From contig NZ_JAPEIQ010000006.1 of NCBI RefSeq assembly GCF_026041215.1, positions 632,894-696,893 on the forward strand: DNA of 64,000 nt, written 5' to 3'. The translations under genes and the position numbers were made by a program. Source of the stretch: Hoyosella sp. YIM 151337. Its GTDB lineage: Bacteria; Actinomycetota; Actinomycetes; Mycobacteriales; Mycobacteriaceae. Positions within the stretch are counted from its first letter, which is position 1. Every line of letters begins with the position of its first letter. A model generated the notes under the pieces. It searched no databases. It was not told the origin of the DNA and saw nothing but the letters and a program-made list of their open reading frames with translations. This document shows, one piece after another, positions 30,084-39,217 of this stretch.

Positions 30084-31930
30084 TTGTTGTCCTTATCGCT
30101 TGGCTCATCGACAACTTCTGCATCAACAACATCGTCCTGACCAGCCTGGGACTGGCCAGCACCTGGCGCGCCCTCAGCACCCGCGTCCTGCGCAGCTGCT
30201 TCGTACATTGCCTGGCCGAGTGCCTGCGACTCCGTACCGAGCTTCTCGACGGCAGCCTTCACCGCGTCGGTATCGGTACCGGCGAGGGCATCCTTCACGT
30301 CCTTGACCGCGTCTTCGACCTTCGACTTGACGTCACCGGCGACTTTCTCCTCATTTTCCTTGAGGAACTTTTCGGTCTGGTAGACGAGGGACTCGGCCTG
30401 GTTGCGGACCTCGGCATCTTCACGGCGCTTACGGTCCTCTTCAGCGTGTGCCTCGGCGTCCTTGATCATCTGGTCGATCTCGTCCTGGGACAGACCTGAG
30501 CCACCCTGGATCTGGATCTTGTTTTCCTTACCGGTGCCCTTGTCCTTCGCGGTGACGTGAACGATGCCGTTGGCGTCGATGTCGAAGGTCACTTCGATCT
30601 GCGGTACGCCGCGCGGCGCAGGCGGGATGCCGGTGAGTTCAAAGGAACCGAGCAGCTTGTTGTGCGAAGCGATCTCGCGCTCGCCCTGATACACCTGGAT
30701 TTGCACCGACGGCTGGCTGTCTTCAGCCGTGGTGAAGACCTCGGACTTCTTGGTCGGGATCGTGGTGTTGCGTTCGATGAGCTTGGTCATCACGCCACCC
30801 TTGGTCTCGATGCCGAGAGACAGCGGAGTGACGTCGAGCAGGAGAACGTCTTTGACCTCGCCCTTCAGGACACCTGCCTGCAAGGCAGCGCCCACCGCGA
30901 CGACCTCGTCCGGGTTGACACCCTTGTTCGCGTCCTTGCCGCCGAGCTCGCGTACCAGGTCAGCCACAGCAGGCATACGGGTGGAGCCACCAACGAGAAC
31001 GATCTGGTCGATGTCCTTGATGGAAACGCCAGCGTCCTTGATGACCTGCTGGAACGGCGCCCGGGTGCGGTCGAGAAGATCGGACGTGATCTTCTGGAAC
31101 TCTGCGCGTGTCAGCTGCTCATCGAGGAAGAGTGGGTTCTTCTCGGAGTCAACGGTGATATACGGCAGGTTGATCGTTGTGCTCTGACTCGAGGACAGTT
31201 CAATCTTGGCCTTCTCCGCAGCCTCACGAAGGCGCTGCATCGCCATTTTGTCCTTGGTGAGGTCGATACCGTTCTGCATCTTAAACTTGTTGACCAGCCA
31301 GTCAACAACGCGCTGGTCCCAGTCATCACCGCCGAGGTGGTTATCGCCAGCGGTCGCCAGTACCTCGACCACGCCGTCGCCCATCTCGAGGAGCGACACA
31401 TCGAACGTACCGCCACCGAGGTCGAACACGAGGATCGTCTGCTCCTTGCCAGCCTTGTCCAGGCCGTACGCAAGAGCTGCCGCGGTGGGCTCATTCACGA
31501 TGCGCAGCACATTCAGGCCAGCAATCTGGCCGGCTTCCTTCGTCGCCTGCCGCTGCGAATCCTCGAAGTACGCGGGCACGGTGATGACAGCATCCGTGAT
31601 TTCTTCGCCGAGATAGGCTTCAGCGTCACGCTTCAGCTTCATGAGAACGCGGGCGCTGACTTCCTGCGGCGTATAAAACTTGCCGTCGATCTCCTGCTTC
31701 CAGTCGGTGCCCATGTGGCGCTTGACCGACCGGATCGTGCGGTCAACGTTGGTAACTGCCTGGTTTTTGGCAGGCTGGCCCGTAAGGACCTCGCCATTGC
31801 GGGCAAACGCAACCACCGACGGGGTGGTGCGAGAGCCTTCCGAGTTCGCGATGACGACCGGGTCACCACCCTCGAGTACCGACACGACCGAGTTCGTGGT
31901 GCCGAGGTCGATTCCGACCGCACGCGCCAT
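30080..31930 (-). CDS. dnaK: Molecular chaperone DnaK (Hsp70)
   Basis: ATP-driven chaperone for folding and HspR-mediated heat-shock sensing. The protein has 616 residues: ATPase domain with GIDLGTTNS at the start, [10 protein letters not shown] and GGSTRMP; substrate domain with [14 protein letters not shown]; helical lid; Gly/Gln-rich tail. ATG 31930 follows GAGGAGG at five bases. It is the first gene of dnaK-grpE-dnaJ-hspR. Two HAIR-like sites lie 38-108 bases upstream. Confidence 0.98.
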   Translation of the reverse strand: MARAVGIDLGTTNSVVSVLEGGDPVVIANSEGSRTTPSVVAFARNGEVLTGQPAKNQAVTNVDRTIRSVKRHMGTDWKQEIDGKFYTPQEVSARVLMKLKRDAEAYLGEEITDAVITVPAYFEDSQRQATKEAGQIAGLNVLRIVNEPTAAALAYGLDKAGKEQTILVFDLGGGTFDVSLLEMGDGVVEVLATAGDNHLGGDDWDQRVVDWLVNKFKMQNGIDLTKDKMAMQRLREAAEKAKIELSSSQSTTINLPYITVDSEKNPLFLDEQLTRAEFQKITSDLLDRTRAPFQQVIKDAGVSIKDIDQIVLVGGSTRMPAVADLVRELGGKDANKGVNPDEVVAVGAALQAGVLKGEVKDVLLLDVTPLSLGIETKGGVMTKLIERNTTIPTKKSEVFTTAEDSQPSVQIQVYQGEREIASHNKLLGSFELTGIPPAPRGVPQIEVTFDIDANGIVHVTAKDKGTGKENKIQIQGGSGLSQDEIDQMIKDAEAHAEEDRKRREDAEVRNQAESLVYQTEKFLKENEEKVAGDVKSKVEDAVKDVKDALAGTDTDAVKAAVEKLGTESQALGQAMYEAAAQDAGAEGAPGAGQSQAGQDDVVDAEVVDEPSDKDNK

Positions 31931-31967
31931 TGTTTCCTCCTCTTATCAGGCTGACTTCAGCTCTAGG

Positions 31968-31986
31968 GTGAGCGTACACGACTCAA
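31968..31986. promoter_or_regulatory. HAIR-like operator, dnaK-proximal
   Basis: GTGAGC, seven bases, ACTCAA: the right half is perfect and the left half matches four of six positions of TTGAGT. It starts 38 bases before the dnaK start codon. Confidence 0.75.
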
Positions 31987-32019
31987 CTAAGCCTGCGCGA
32001 GCATCTCTACCCACCGTAG

Positions 32020-32038
32020 TTGAGCGTCATTCGCTCAT
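32020..32038. promoter_or_regulatory. HAIR-like operator, dnaK-distal
   Basis: TTGAGC, seven bases, GCTCAT: the same half-site spacing as the HspR consensus, with two substitutions in the right half and one in the left. Paired with the site at 31968 it gives the multi-site arrangement known for dnaK promoters in actinobacteria. Confidence 0.65.
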
Positions 32039-32111
32039 GTTCACACCAGTCTAACGTCCGAGAGTTCGCGATTGTTCCCTAGTTCTCCCAACGAACTGTC
32101 ATGATGATCAC

Positions 32112-32735
32112 GTGCCCGAAAACCGCACATCTCCGCCCCCTTCGCCCAGGTCGCGCCCTAGCGAATCCGACAAGCGGACCCCGCCTCCGCCACGCCCGAC
32201 AATGAGTGTCACCCCCCCAAAGCCACCCGAACCACCCGGCGCACCAACGCGTCTGGGCAAGGTGCAGCTACTGTGGTTCACCACGTTCGGTGCATTTCTC
32301 ACATTCTGCCTACTCGTCACCACCCAGCTGGACGACGTCCTTGCGGTGGCTGAGGAGGCTGAACGGCGGCGCACCGCACAACTCCCCGACTCGGCTGGCA
32401 CGACTGACATCGCACACGCAGTCGAAGTAGCGCTGCTGAGCATCGGCGCAGCCGGAATCGCGATCGTGTTGCTGCAGCTGGTCGCGTTGCGTTCCCTCCT
32501 TCAGCGCCACGCTAAGGCGCGCATCGCCCTCACCACGCTCGCGGTGGCTGCAATAATCGTCGACTACCTCGCATACGACATCCTTAGTGCGGCATTCCAA
32601 GGCCCCCTAGGCGCTTCGACCGATATTGCGCAGTATGTGCTCGCCGCGCACGCGGTGCTCACTGTGGGAGCTGTGGGCATGATGTTCTCCGCACCCGTAT
32701 CCCAGTGGCTGAATCCCGCCAGCGCCGAGTCCTGA
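32112..32735 (+). CDS. Four-helix membrane protein of unknown function
   Basis: The protein has 207 residues from GTG 32112. The first 50 residues are Pro/Ser/Arg-rich and presumably cytoplasmic and disordered. Four hydrophobic helices follow (about residues 54-72, 103-123, 136-155 and 172-192). There is no recognised domain. It is divergent from dnaK and overlaps the start of the next small membrane-protein gene, with which it probably forms an operon. The start is uncertain because no strong ribosome site precedes it. Confidence 0.68.
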   Translation: MPENRTSPPPSPRSRPSESDKRTPPPPRPTMSVTPPKPPEPPGAPTRLGKVQLLWFTTFGAFLTFCLLVTTQLDDVLAVAEEAERRRTAQLPDSAGTTDIAHAVEVALLSIGAAGIAIVLLQLVALRSLLQRHAKARIALTTLAVAAIIVDYLAYDILSAAFQGPLGASTDIAQYVLAAHAVLTVGAVGMMFSAPVSQWLNPASAES

Positions 32736-33055
32736 CACTGGGGAGACGCCGGCATCGGTTATTCGCCGTTGGCAGTATCGTCCTCTCCCTCGCCGCCGCG
32801 GCTTACCTTGTCACCGCCACCAACATCGTGGAGAGCAGTGGCCGCGGAGCCTACGCATCCCTGGCCATCCCGGCTGCCCTCGGTGTGGTCGCGTTGTCAA
32901 CGCGACGCAGAACTGTCGTTCTTACCTGCGCGGTACTGCTCTCTGGCTACTGCCTGCTCGCGCTGCTGTCAGTTGGCGTATTTTTTGTCCCTGCGGCGGT
33001 AGTCCTTATCGTCGGCGCGATACTCGGGTGCCTGGACAAGAGTTCCCAGTCATGA
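32705..33055 (+). CDS. Small membrane protein of unknown function
   Basis: The protein has 116 residues, with a basic N-terminus (RQRRVLTLGRRRHR) and four short hydrophobic segments (about 19-39, 50-63, 70-86 and 88-107). The start at GTG 32705 overlaps the preceding gene by 31 bases in another frame; a start a few codons downstream is possible. It is convergent with the TetR gene at 33068. The family is not recognised. Confidence 0.6.
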   Translation: MAESRQRRVLTLGRRRHRLFAVGSIVLSLAAAAYLVTATNIVESSGRGAYASLAIPAALGVVALSTRRRTVVLTCAVLLSGYCLLALLSVGVFFVPAAVVLIVGAILGCLDKSSQS

Positions 33056-33067
33056 ATTGCTTGAGCG

Positions 33068-33712
33068 TCATTCCCCCTTGAGCAACTCGGCCGCGGCGTT
33101 GCGCTCGATCCAGTCTGCATACTCGCCTTGCGTCCAACCGTGCTCGCTGACCAGCGTCCGATGAACAGAGGGGTCCATGAGGACGTGGGCAGCAGCAACA
33201 GCACGTTCGGGAGACACTCCCGGCCGGAGACCGCCAATGGCCGTGAGTCGCGCGACGATGAACTCGGCACCCCTTAGCCGGTTACGTTCCGATACGGCGT
33301 ACACCTCGGCGGCTTCTGGGTCAGCATCGGCGGCGATGACGAGGACTGCGGCCAGAGGTGCTGCCCGCTCCTCCAACTCGGCAACGAATCGCGCCCAACA
33401 GGCCACGAGTGCGCGGGGATCGGACTGCTGCTCCAACTCCGCGAAGACCTTTCGTTCCGCAAGCGGGACCGGTTCGTCGTCGCCGACGAGAGCCCAGTCA
33501 AGGGCGAGCTTCAGGAGTGCCGACTTGCCGCCGACGGCGGTGAACACCGTCTTGCGGCTGACCCCTGCCCGCGCAGCCACAGCGTCGATGGTTGTTCCTG
33601 ACCACCCCAACTCGACGAACAAATCGCGGGCCGATTGGACGACTGCACGGCGAGTTGCCCGCGCCTGGCTTTCTCGCAAGGTCGACCGGTACGCACGGCG
33701 CGCCGCTGACAT
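33068..33712 (-). CDS. TetR-family transcriptional regulator
   Basis: The protein has 214 residues. An N-terminal TetR helix-turn-helix (about residues 20-66; RRAVVQSARDLFVELGWSG, then TIDAVAARAGVSRKTVF) precedes a helical ligand domain. It is divergent from the monooxygenase gene at 33784 across only 71 bases. TetR/flavoprotein pairs of this kind are usually repressor and target, induced by the substrate of the enzyme. A candidate operator with TGACT/AGTCA arms lies in the gap. Confidence 0.88.
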   Translation of the reverse strand: MSAARRAYRSTLRESQARATRRAVVQSARDLFVELGWSGTTIDAVAARAGVSRKTVFTAVGGKSALLKLALDWALVGDDEPVPLAERKVFAELEQQSDPRALVACWARFVAELEERAAPLAAVLVIAADADPEAAEVYAVSERNRLRGAEFIVARLTAIGGLRPGVSPERAVAAAHVLMDPSVHRTLVSEHGWTQGEYADWIERNAAAELLKGE

Positions 33713-33735
33713 CTTGACACCACATCTCTTTCGGG

Positions 33736-33758
33736 TGACTATGAGTGTAATTAAGTCA
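33736..33758. promoter_or_regulatory. Candidate TetR operator between tetR and the monooxygenase
   Basis: TGACT and AGTCA in inverted orientation with 13 bases between, in an AT-rich stretch of the 71-base divergent gap. It is an imperfect dyad in the right place to repress both promoters; its assignment rests on position. Confidence 0.45.
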
Positions 33759-33783
33759 TGACAAGTATACCCAAGGACGAGTC

Positions 33784-35100
33784 GTGCGCACTCTCATCGT
33801 TGGTTCAGGCCCGACGGGGCTCATGCTCGGAGCCGCCCTGGCTCGTCGCGGTCATCAGGTCGTCTCAGTGGACAGGGACCCCGGACCCGCCGGCGATATC
33901 TGGATCCGTCGCGGGGTCATGCAATTCGAACATGCACACGGCTTCCGCCCCCAAGTACCCCATTTCCTGCAGGCGGAGTGGCCTGAGGCGCACCGCAACT
34001 GGATGAACCTGGGCGCGCAGCCCTTGGAGACGCCCCGGTCCGACGGCTCCTGCCGGGTGATGGGGGTGCTGTCGCGCCGGTTGACGTTCGAACGAGCACT
34101 TCGACGGGCGGCGCAGAAGGTGCCCGGCCTCACCCTGCGCAGGGGGCACGTCGATGGATTGATCCTCGACGGTAAACGAGTCGTCGGCGCGCGGGTCGAC
34201 GGCGCCATCGTCGAGGCTGATCTCGTCGTGGATGCCTCGGGCCGAGTCGGGCGGCACGGCATGTCTGGCATGCAGCGCAGTGAGTCCACTATCCAGGGCG
34301 ACTGCGGTATCGCGTACGTCAACCGCACGTACCGGCTGCGGCCCGGAGCAGCGCCCGGGCCTGTGGTGAGCCCACTTGCCTACACCGGCGACTTCGACGG
34401 CTACCAGTGCCTGGTCTTCCTGCACGAGGCGGGTCACTTCTCAGTGGTCTTCGTCCGCCCCACCGCGGACGCAGCACTCAAGGCACTACAGTTCCAGGAA
34501 GCCTTCGACGCCGCCTGCCGGGCCATCCCGGCGCTCGCCGAGTGGACCCAACAGGACCGCGCGCTCATCACCTCGGCCGTACTTGTCGGCGGGGCGCTAC
34601 GCAACACCTACCGTCGGCAAGGCGGCGTTCCGGGACTCGTCGCCGTGGGTGATTCGGTTGCAACGACGACACCAACCCGCGGGCGCGGGATAGCTATGGC
34701 CTGCATGCAGATCACCGCCCTGCTCGCTCTGCTCGACGAGGGGACTGACCCAGTCACCGTCGCCGAACCGTTCGGAGCCTGGTGTGACCACGCCATCGAG
34801 CCTTGGGTCGCAGACCACATCGCGATCGATGGCGGGATGGTAAGACGATGGAAGGGCGAGGATCTCGACCTCACCATCCCGCTCACTTCCGACCTCATCG
34901 CCGCCGCGGCCGATGCTGACCCCCGAATCGGGGAGCTCACCGGAGGCTACTTCGAGATGACCGCGCTCCCCGAGACGCTGCGACCGGCTGAACCACTAGC
35001 ACGGGCTGTGTACCAGGACGGCTGGCGACCAGCGTACGCACACGGCCCCAACCGCGACGAACTGGTGGACGTTATCCGCGCTGCCGTGCCCGCCGCGTGA
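33784..35100 (+). CDS. FAD-dependent monooxygenase/oxidoreductase
   Basis: Flavoprotein of the p-hydroxybenzoate hydroxylase fold, 438 residues. The N-terminal dinucleotide motif GSGPTG (about residues 7-12) binds FAD, and VAVGDSVATTTPTRGRG (about 285-301) is the second FAD motif (GD, then Pro and Gly-rich). The middle region is beta-rich and substrate-binding. It resembles the single-component group that includes styrene-monooxygenase-like and halogenase-like proteins, without a clear match to either. The GTG start at 33784 follows AAGGACGA. Regulation by the divergent TetR is expected; the substrate is unknown. Confidence 0.85.
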   Translation: MRTLIVGSGPTGLMLGAALARRGHQVVSVDRDPGPAGDIWIRRGVMQFEHAHGFRPQVPHFLQAEWPEAHRNWMNLGAQPLETPRSDGSCRVMGVLSRRLTFERALRRAAQKVPGLTLRRGHVDGLILDGKRVVGARVDGAIVEADLVVDASGRVGRHGMSGMQRSESTIQGDCGIAYVNRTYRLRPGAAPGPVVSPLAYTGDFDGYQCLVFLHEAGHFSVVFVRPTADAALKALQFQEAFDAACRAIPALAEWTQQDRALITSAVLVGGALRNTYRRQGGVPGLVAVGDSVATTTPTRGRGIAMACMQITALLALLDEGTDPVTVAEPFGAWCDHAIEPWVADHIAIDGGMVRRWKGEDLDLTIPLTSDLIAAAADADPRIGELTGGYFEMTALPETLRPAEPLARAVYQDGWRPAYAHGPNRDELVDVIRAAVPAA

Positions 35101-35130
35101 GGCGAAGCGTCTTCGAGCAAACGCAACGGC

Positions 35131-35688
35131 TCATGTCGACTTTTCCGCTCCAGTTCCCGCATTGCGGAGAATTCGCAACTGACCGATTTCGGCGGCATTC
35201 TTCATCAGCTCTGCATTCACCCAGGCGAGCAGGTCGGCAAGAGAATGCCCCTCAGCAGCGGACCAGGGCACCGCGACCGGTCGGGCAAGGTCGGCGTCGT
35301 TCACCTGGTGGAAAACTTCTTGCCATTCTGAACGGATTCTGTGCAGCCAGCGAAGCGTCTCCTCGTTGGGGCCAGGCCAGCGGGTTGTGCGGATATCCGG
35401 CGGGATTCCACCCTTCACGCTTGCCACCGCGGCCGTCCACCACCAGCCGATGTGCCAGGTAAGCCAGGCGATGGTGGGGACCGGAATCGGATCAGGTTCC
35501 GTCTCGGCAAAGTCTGGCATCCAACGCCCGTCGGGCCCTTGATGCATCGTCCAGCAGTGAACCGCTGGTTCCCACAACAGGTCCGTGGCAGGATCGAGGG
35601 CCGCGAGGTGCAACTCCAGGAGACTCCACGTCAGTTCGAACTGGCGCTTCAGCACTCTTTGGCAGATATTGTCTGCGACGGCGCTCAT
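35131..35688 (-). CDS. DinB-superfamily protein
   Basis: The protein has 185 residues in four predicted helices with a first conserved site TWHIGWWW (His near residue 79), typical of DinB_2/YfiT-like proteins, which are often metal-dependent thiol transferases. The C-terminal helix that usually supplies two more His ligands reads WVNAELMKNAAEIGQL, so those ligands are missing and metal binding may be lost. It follows iniC by 54 bases on the same strand and could be read through from the ini operon, but nothing else links it to that system. Confidence 0.72.
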   Translation of the reverse strand: MSAVADNICQRVLKRQFELTWSLLELHLAALDPATDLLWEPAVHCWTMHQGPDGRWMPDFAETEPDPIPVPTIAWLTWHIGWWWTAAVASVKGGIPPDIRTTRWPGPNEETLRWLHRIRSEWQEVFHQVNDADLARPVAVPWSAAEGHSLADLLAWVNAELMKNAAEIGQLRILRNAGTGAEKST

Positions 35689-35742
35689 CGGAACTCCACG
35701 TTGTTTGGCGGCGAGCTAACGGCCTGGACGGTCGGAGCCCCG

Positions 35743-37215
35743 TCACAAAGGAGCTGCATCCTCCATTAGTCCCTCCGCGCTGCGCGCCGCGGATCTGTAT
35801 GCCGCTGCCGCGAAGGGGTCGTTCAGCGGGTGCTGAGCGCGGGAACGCCAGCGAAGAGCAGAATCACGAGCTAACTGCCGGACGACGTCAGGGGGCGTGC
35901 CCGACGGGACGCCGAGACGAGCTTGAGGCGAGGTGCCTCGGCCTCCGAGGATCCGCTTCAGGTCGCTCACATCAGGCACGCCGGAAAGCTTGTTTTTGAG
36001 CCGGGCGAGCACACGCAGCTCTTCCAGTCCATGGTCACTCGCTAACGAACGGTCCACCCGGGCCAGTAGCTCGCCGGTACCGCTGACCTGCGAAGTCGAT
36101 AGGATCTCGCGCAACGTCAGCAGCGCCGAATGCGCCCTGAGCTCCTCTGAACGCTGCCGGAAATGAACAGCGATCAGCTCAGTGAGGTCATCAACTCCGC
36201 TGTGCGTGAGCAGCGCTTGCGCTAATTCGTTCGCGGAGGCAACGCCATCCTGCAGGAAACCGATTGCCACACGCACGCCGAACACCCCAAACCGGTTCAT
36301 TAACGCGGACCGCGCTTCAGGGGCCACTGGCAGATCTGGTGAGCGAGTAAAACGGTCAGCCGACAGCAGCGCGAGGTCACGATCCCCTGCGGGAACGCGG
36401 CTGATTCGCTGCAAGTCAGCGAACTCGGATTCACGCAGGGTGCGAGCTGCGAGTGCGACCAGCCCAGACACTGGCACCACGGCCTGACACAGGCCGGCGC
36501 TCTCCAGTTCCGCCGCAAACCGATCCGCGACGTCACGCGCTGCGCCCATCGCATCTGGTCGGCCAGCACCGATTTCGTCGGCTCGCGCAACAACACCGAT
36601 GATTCCGAGTGGCCCGGTTTCCCCGCCGAGCCGGGAGCCAACCTCCCGGAGGAAGCGGATGTCCGTGTCGTTGAGCGTGCGGAGCAGGTAAACCACCGCG
36701 TCAGCTTCCGAGGGGCCGCGCTCTGGCGTCAGCAGACGCGCCGTCCGCTCCGATACATCGTGGGACAGCGACGACATCCCCGGGGTGTCGATCAGCATCG
36801 TCTTCTCGAGGCTTTCTGACGGCCACCCGACTTCTATGCAGTCGATGTCAGACGCGGTCCTCGAACCCAGGTGGAACGCCAGGTTCCGGCCGCTGCGATC
36901 GATGATCACCGGCGAAGACTCCGAAACTCCCTCACTTTCGCGCCAGGCCACTGCGCTCGGCGCGTGGGCGTGGCGGTACCAGGTAACCACTTTTGTGCAT
37001 TCGGTTGCATCGGACGGCGCGATCTCGTCACCAACCAGCGCGTTGAGCAGCGTCGACTTTCCGGCTTTGAGCGAGCCGGAGAACGCGATGCGCAGGGGCT
37101 GACGGGTGCGTTCGTCACAGTCCGCAATCGCCTGCTTGATGCCGATGCTGCCCCGGTAAAGGCGCGATGCTTCGCTGATCAATTCACGGGCGTGAGAAAG
37201 CTGAGGTCCCGTCAC
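35743..37215 (-). CDS. iniC: Dynamin-like GTPase IniC
   Basis: The protein has 490 residues, of the isoniazid-inducible operon family of bacterial dynamin-like GTPases. The P-loop GSLKAGKS lies at residues 47-54, a switch Thr at about 71-74 (ATECT) and DTPG at 143-146. The specificity motif is degenerate (VVARADE in place of TKxD). The C-terminal half is helical and has no membrane-spanning segment. In mycobacteria IniA and IniC act with IniB in tolerance to cell-wall inhibitors. The GTG start at 37215 has AGGAAC upstream. It is the third gene of iniB-iniA-iniC and follows iniA by 78 bases that contain a tandem 14-base repeat. Confidence 0.92.
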   Translation of the reverse strand: MTGPQLSHARELISEASRLYRGSIGIKQAIADCDERTRQPLRIAFSGSLKAGKSTLLNALVGDEIAPSDATECTKVVTWYRHAHAPSAVAWRESEGVSESSPVIIDRSGRNLAFHLGSRTASDIDCIEVGWPSESLEKTMLIDTPGMSSLSHDVSERTARLLTPERGPSEADAVVYLLRTLNDTDIRFLREVGSRLGGETGPLGIIGVVARADEIGAGRPDAMGAARDVADRFAAELESAGLCQAVVPVSGLVALAARTLRESEFADLQRISRVPAGDRDLALLSADRFTRSPDLPVAPEARSALMNRFGVFGVRVAIGFLQDGVASANELAQALLTHSGVDDLTELIAVHFRQRSEELRAHSALLTLREILSTSQVSGTGELLARVDRSLASDHGLEELRVLARLKNKLSGVPDVSDLKRILGGRGTSPQARLGVPSGTPPDVVRQLARDSALRWRSRAQHPLNDPFAAAAYRSAARSAEGLMEDAAPL

Positions 37216-37227
37216 TGTTCCTGCCTT

Positions 37228-37275
37228 GTAGTTTCCGCGAAGTAGTTTCCGGCCTGTAGTTCTGGGTGTGTAGTT
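37228..37275. repeat. Tandem 14-base repeat in the iniA-iniC gap
   Basis: GTAGTT occurs at 37228, 37242, 37256 and 37270, exactly 14 bases apart, the first two followed by TCCG. On the transcribed strand this is AACTAC repeated four times just upstream of the iniC ribosome site. It could bind a regulator or RNA-binding protein, or be a slippage product. Confidence 0.7.
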
Positions 37276-37293
37276 CCACGCTGGCGATGCCCG

Positions 37294-39195
37294 TTACTTC
37301 CCTAGCATCCGCTGCGCGGCGGCTTTGAGTTCTGTGAGTTCCGCCAGTGAGCTTTCGAGCTGAGCGATCCGGACCTCTCGGTCACGTTTCGAGAGGTTCA
37401 CCGCTTCTTGGGCGGTGCGTACCGAGTCGTTGAGGGACCGCAGCGTTTGGCCAGCGATGTCGGTGAAATGGTCACGAAGCTGGCGCTGCACCCACCGCAG
37501 CCGGTCTCGCGACTCTTTGCCCGTCTGGAAGGCAACATCGTCGGTGTACTGCCTGATCGCCATCTTCGCGTCGGCGCGCCGCTTCTGCAGGCGGTTAGCC
37601 ATGTCTTCTTTGTAGGCGCGTGCTCCGAATATTACGCCCGCGCCGATCGAGAGCGGGTTTATCAGCGCCATACCAACGAGCGTCGTCGCGAGACCCACCA
37701 TGAGGATTCCGCCGTAGGACCCTCGCATCCCCACCATCACCTTGTCGGTGACGCTTAGCTTGCCTGATTCGATTTCCCCGAGGTCCGCGACGGGTTCCAG
37801 CACGCCCTCGACATCATCGAGCTCAATGTCGGGGATGTCGACGGCGTGGTCGAGAGCGAAGTGTTCACCGACTTGTTCAGCCAGCCAAAGGGAACGCTCA
37901 TGGGCCCACACGAAGTTGTCGCCCACCGCCTTAGCCGCTTGGTCTTCAAGCCATCCGCCGAGTTCCTCCCAGGCCGGCCCAGGGTCAGTGGTATCGACGG
38001 TCTCTTCCGCCGCCCTCTGGACGTGGCGCAAGCGGTCCCGCAAGTCGTGTTCAATGTCCGCGACCAGGTCCATGACGCCGTCGTTGAGCGTCTGTTGCCA
38101 CAGGGCCGAACGTTTGTGGAGTTCCTCCACCCGGGTACGGGCTTTTTCGAAGTCCGCGAGACGTTCCGCGTGGCGTGCGGGGTCGCGCAGCGAGGCCAGT
38201 TCAGCGCGCATCGAGATGATCAGGTGTTCGGTTGCTGCGGTGACGTCTGTCGCGGCCAGCCGGCGCAACGTTCCTGAGACCGTCTCCGCAACGTCATCAC
38301 GCAGGAAACGAAACAGTTCCAGGAAACCCGATTCCTGGTTGAGTGACTCGTCTCGGCGCTGCAGCGCATATCCGCGCAGCAACGCCGACACGGCAAGGAC
38401 CGGAATTTCGATTCGGGCCTCAGCCAGGTGGCGCTCGTTGGCTGCGGCGATTTCGCGCCAGTGCGGATAAAGGTCTGTTTTAGTGACGACACATGCGGCG
38501 GCCGGGCACACGCCCGCAGCCTGGCGGAGAAAGTCCACTTCCGGCACCGTCAGCTCGCGACTGGCGTCGGTGACGAAGAAGACTGCATCAGATGTTTGCA
38601 GCAGGCTGAGTGTGCTGGCTAATCGTGGATTACCGTGTCCGCCGACACCTGGCGTATCGATGAGCATGAGGCCTTCGCGCAGCACCGGCGAGGGAATGCC
38701 AATTTCTAGCCGCAGCACGCTTTGCCCGGCCGCGAACGGCGTGAGTGGTGTGATCGCATGGATTTCGTCCAGCGGCACCGGCTGGCGCGACACGTTCCCC
38801 GAGGTATCACTGAGGGCAAGAAAGGCAGCTGCCTGCTCCGCGTAGTGAACCTGCGTTGGCACTGCCGTCGCCTCGTCGTCACCGACCGTGCACGCACCCG
38901 CGTTGATCAAAGAGTTGACGAGTTGACTTTTACCTTGCTTCAACTCACCGACGACTGCCACACGCAGCCTCGAATCGCTGACACGTTCCCGGACAGCTAT
39001 AAGTTTGCGGGCCAAGTCATCGCGGCCAGATTTCGTTACCGCACGCAGCGCCGTGTCGACCATCGCCACGAGTGCGGCTTGATCGGCCACCTTGCTTCGC
39101 ACTGATGACACTGTGACATGTTGCGTCGTACCGTCCTGCGAGCCCGGCACGCTGGAGCGATCGATCGTGGCAGTGCGCTCGGGCGTCTGCGTCAT
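37294..39195 (-). CDS. iniA: Dynamin-like GTPase IniA
   Basis: The protein has 633 residues from ATG 39195, which follows AAGGGA at seven bases; a TTG one codon earlier is not needed. All GTPase motifs are present: GELKQGKS (83-90), a switch Thr in DEATAVPT, DTPGVGG and TKTD. A long helical stalk follows, with a hydrophobic membrane-insertion segment at about 500-545 (GGILMVGLATTLVGMALI and following) and a C-terminal coiled coil. Mycobacterial IniA is known as a membrane-remodelling dynamin-like protein induced by isoniazid and ethambutol. It is the second gene of the ini operon, behind the giant iniB and a strong hairpin. Confidence 0.95.
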   Translation of the reverse strand: MTQTPERTATIDRSSVPGSQDGTTQHVTVSSVRSKVADQAALVAMVDTALRAVTKSGRDDLARKLIAVRERVSDSRLRVAVVGELKQGKSQLVNSLINAGACTVGDDEATAVPTQVHYAEQAAAFLALSDTSGNVSRQPVPLDEIHAITPLTPFAAGQSVLRLEIGIPSPVLREGLMLIDTPGVGGHGNPRLASTLSLLQTSDAVFFVTDASRELTVPEVDFLRQAAGVCPAAACVVTKTDLYPHWREIAAANERHLAEARIEIPVLAVSALLRGYALQRRDESLNQESGFLELFRFLRDDVAETVSGTLRRLAATDVTAATEHLIISMRAELASLRDPARHAERLADFEKARTRVEELHKRSALWQQTLNDGVMDLVADIEHDLRDRLRHVQRAAEETVDTTDPGPAWEELGGWLEDQAAKAVGDNFVWAHERSLWLAEQVGEHFALDHAVDIPDIELDDVEGVLEPVADLGEIESGKLSVTDKVMVGMRGSYGGILMVGLATTLVGMALINPLSIGAGVIFGARAYKEDMANRLQKRRADAKMAIRQYTDDVAFQTGKESRDRLRWVQRQLRDHFTDIAGQTLRSLNDSVRTAQEAVNLSKRDREVRIAQLESSLAELTELKAAAQRMLGK

Positions 39196-39217
39196 CAAGT
39201 GGTCCCTTTCGCGCAGT

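Noticed and set aside
30557..31954. A 465-codon plus-strand frame opposite dnaK
   Set aside because: The dnaK frame is complete and highly conserved; the antisense frame is a codon-bias artefact.
33059..33080. TTGAGCGTCATTC, identical to part of the HAIR-like site at 32020
   Set aside because: It lies at the 3' end of a tetR gene with no matching second half at seven bases, and no promoter is expected there.
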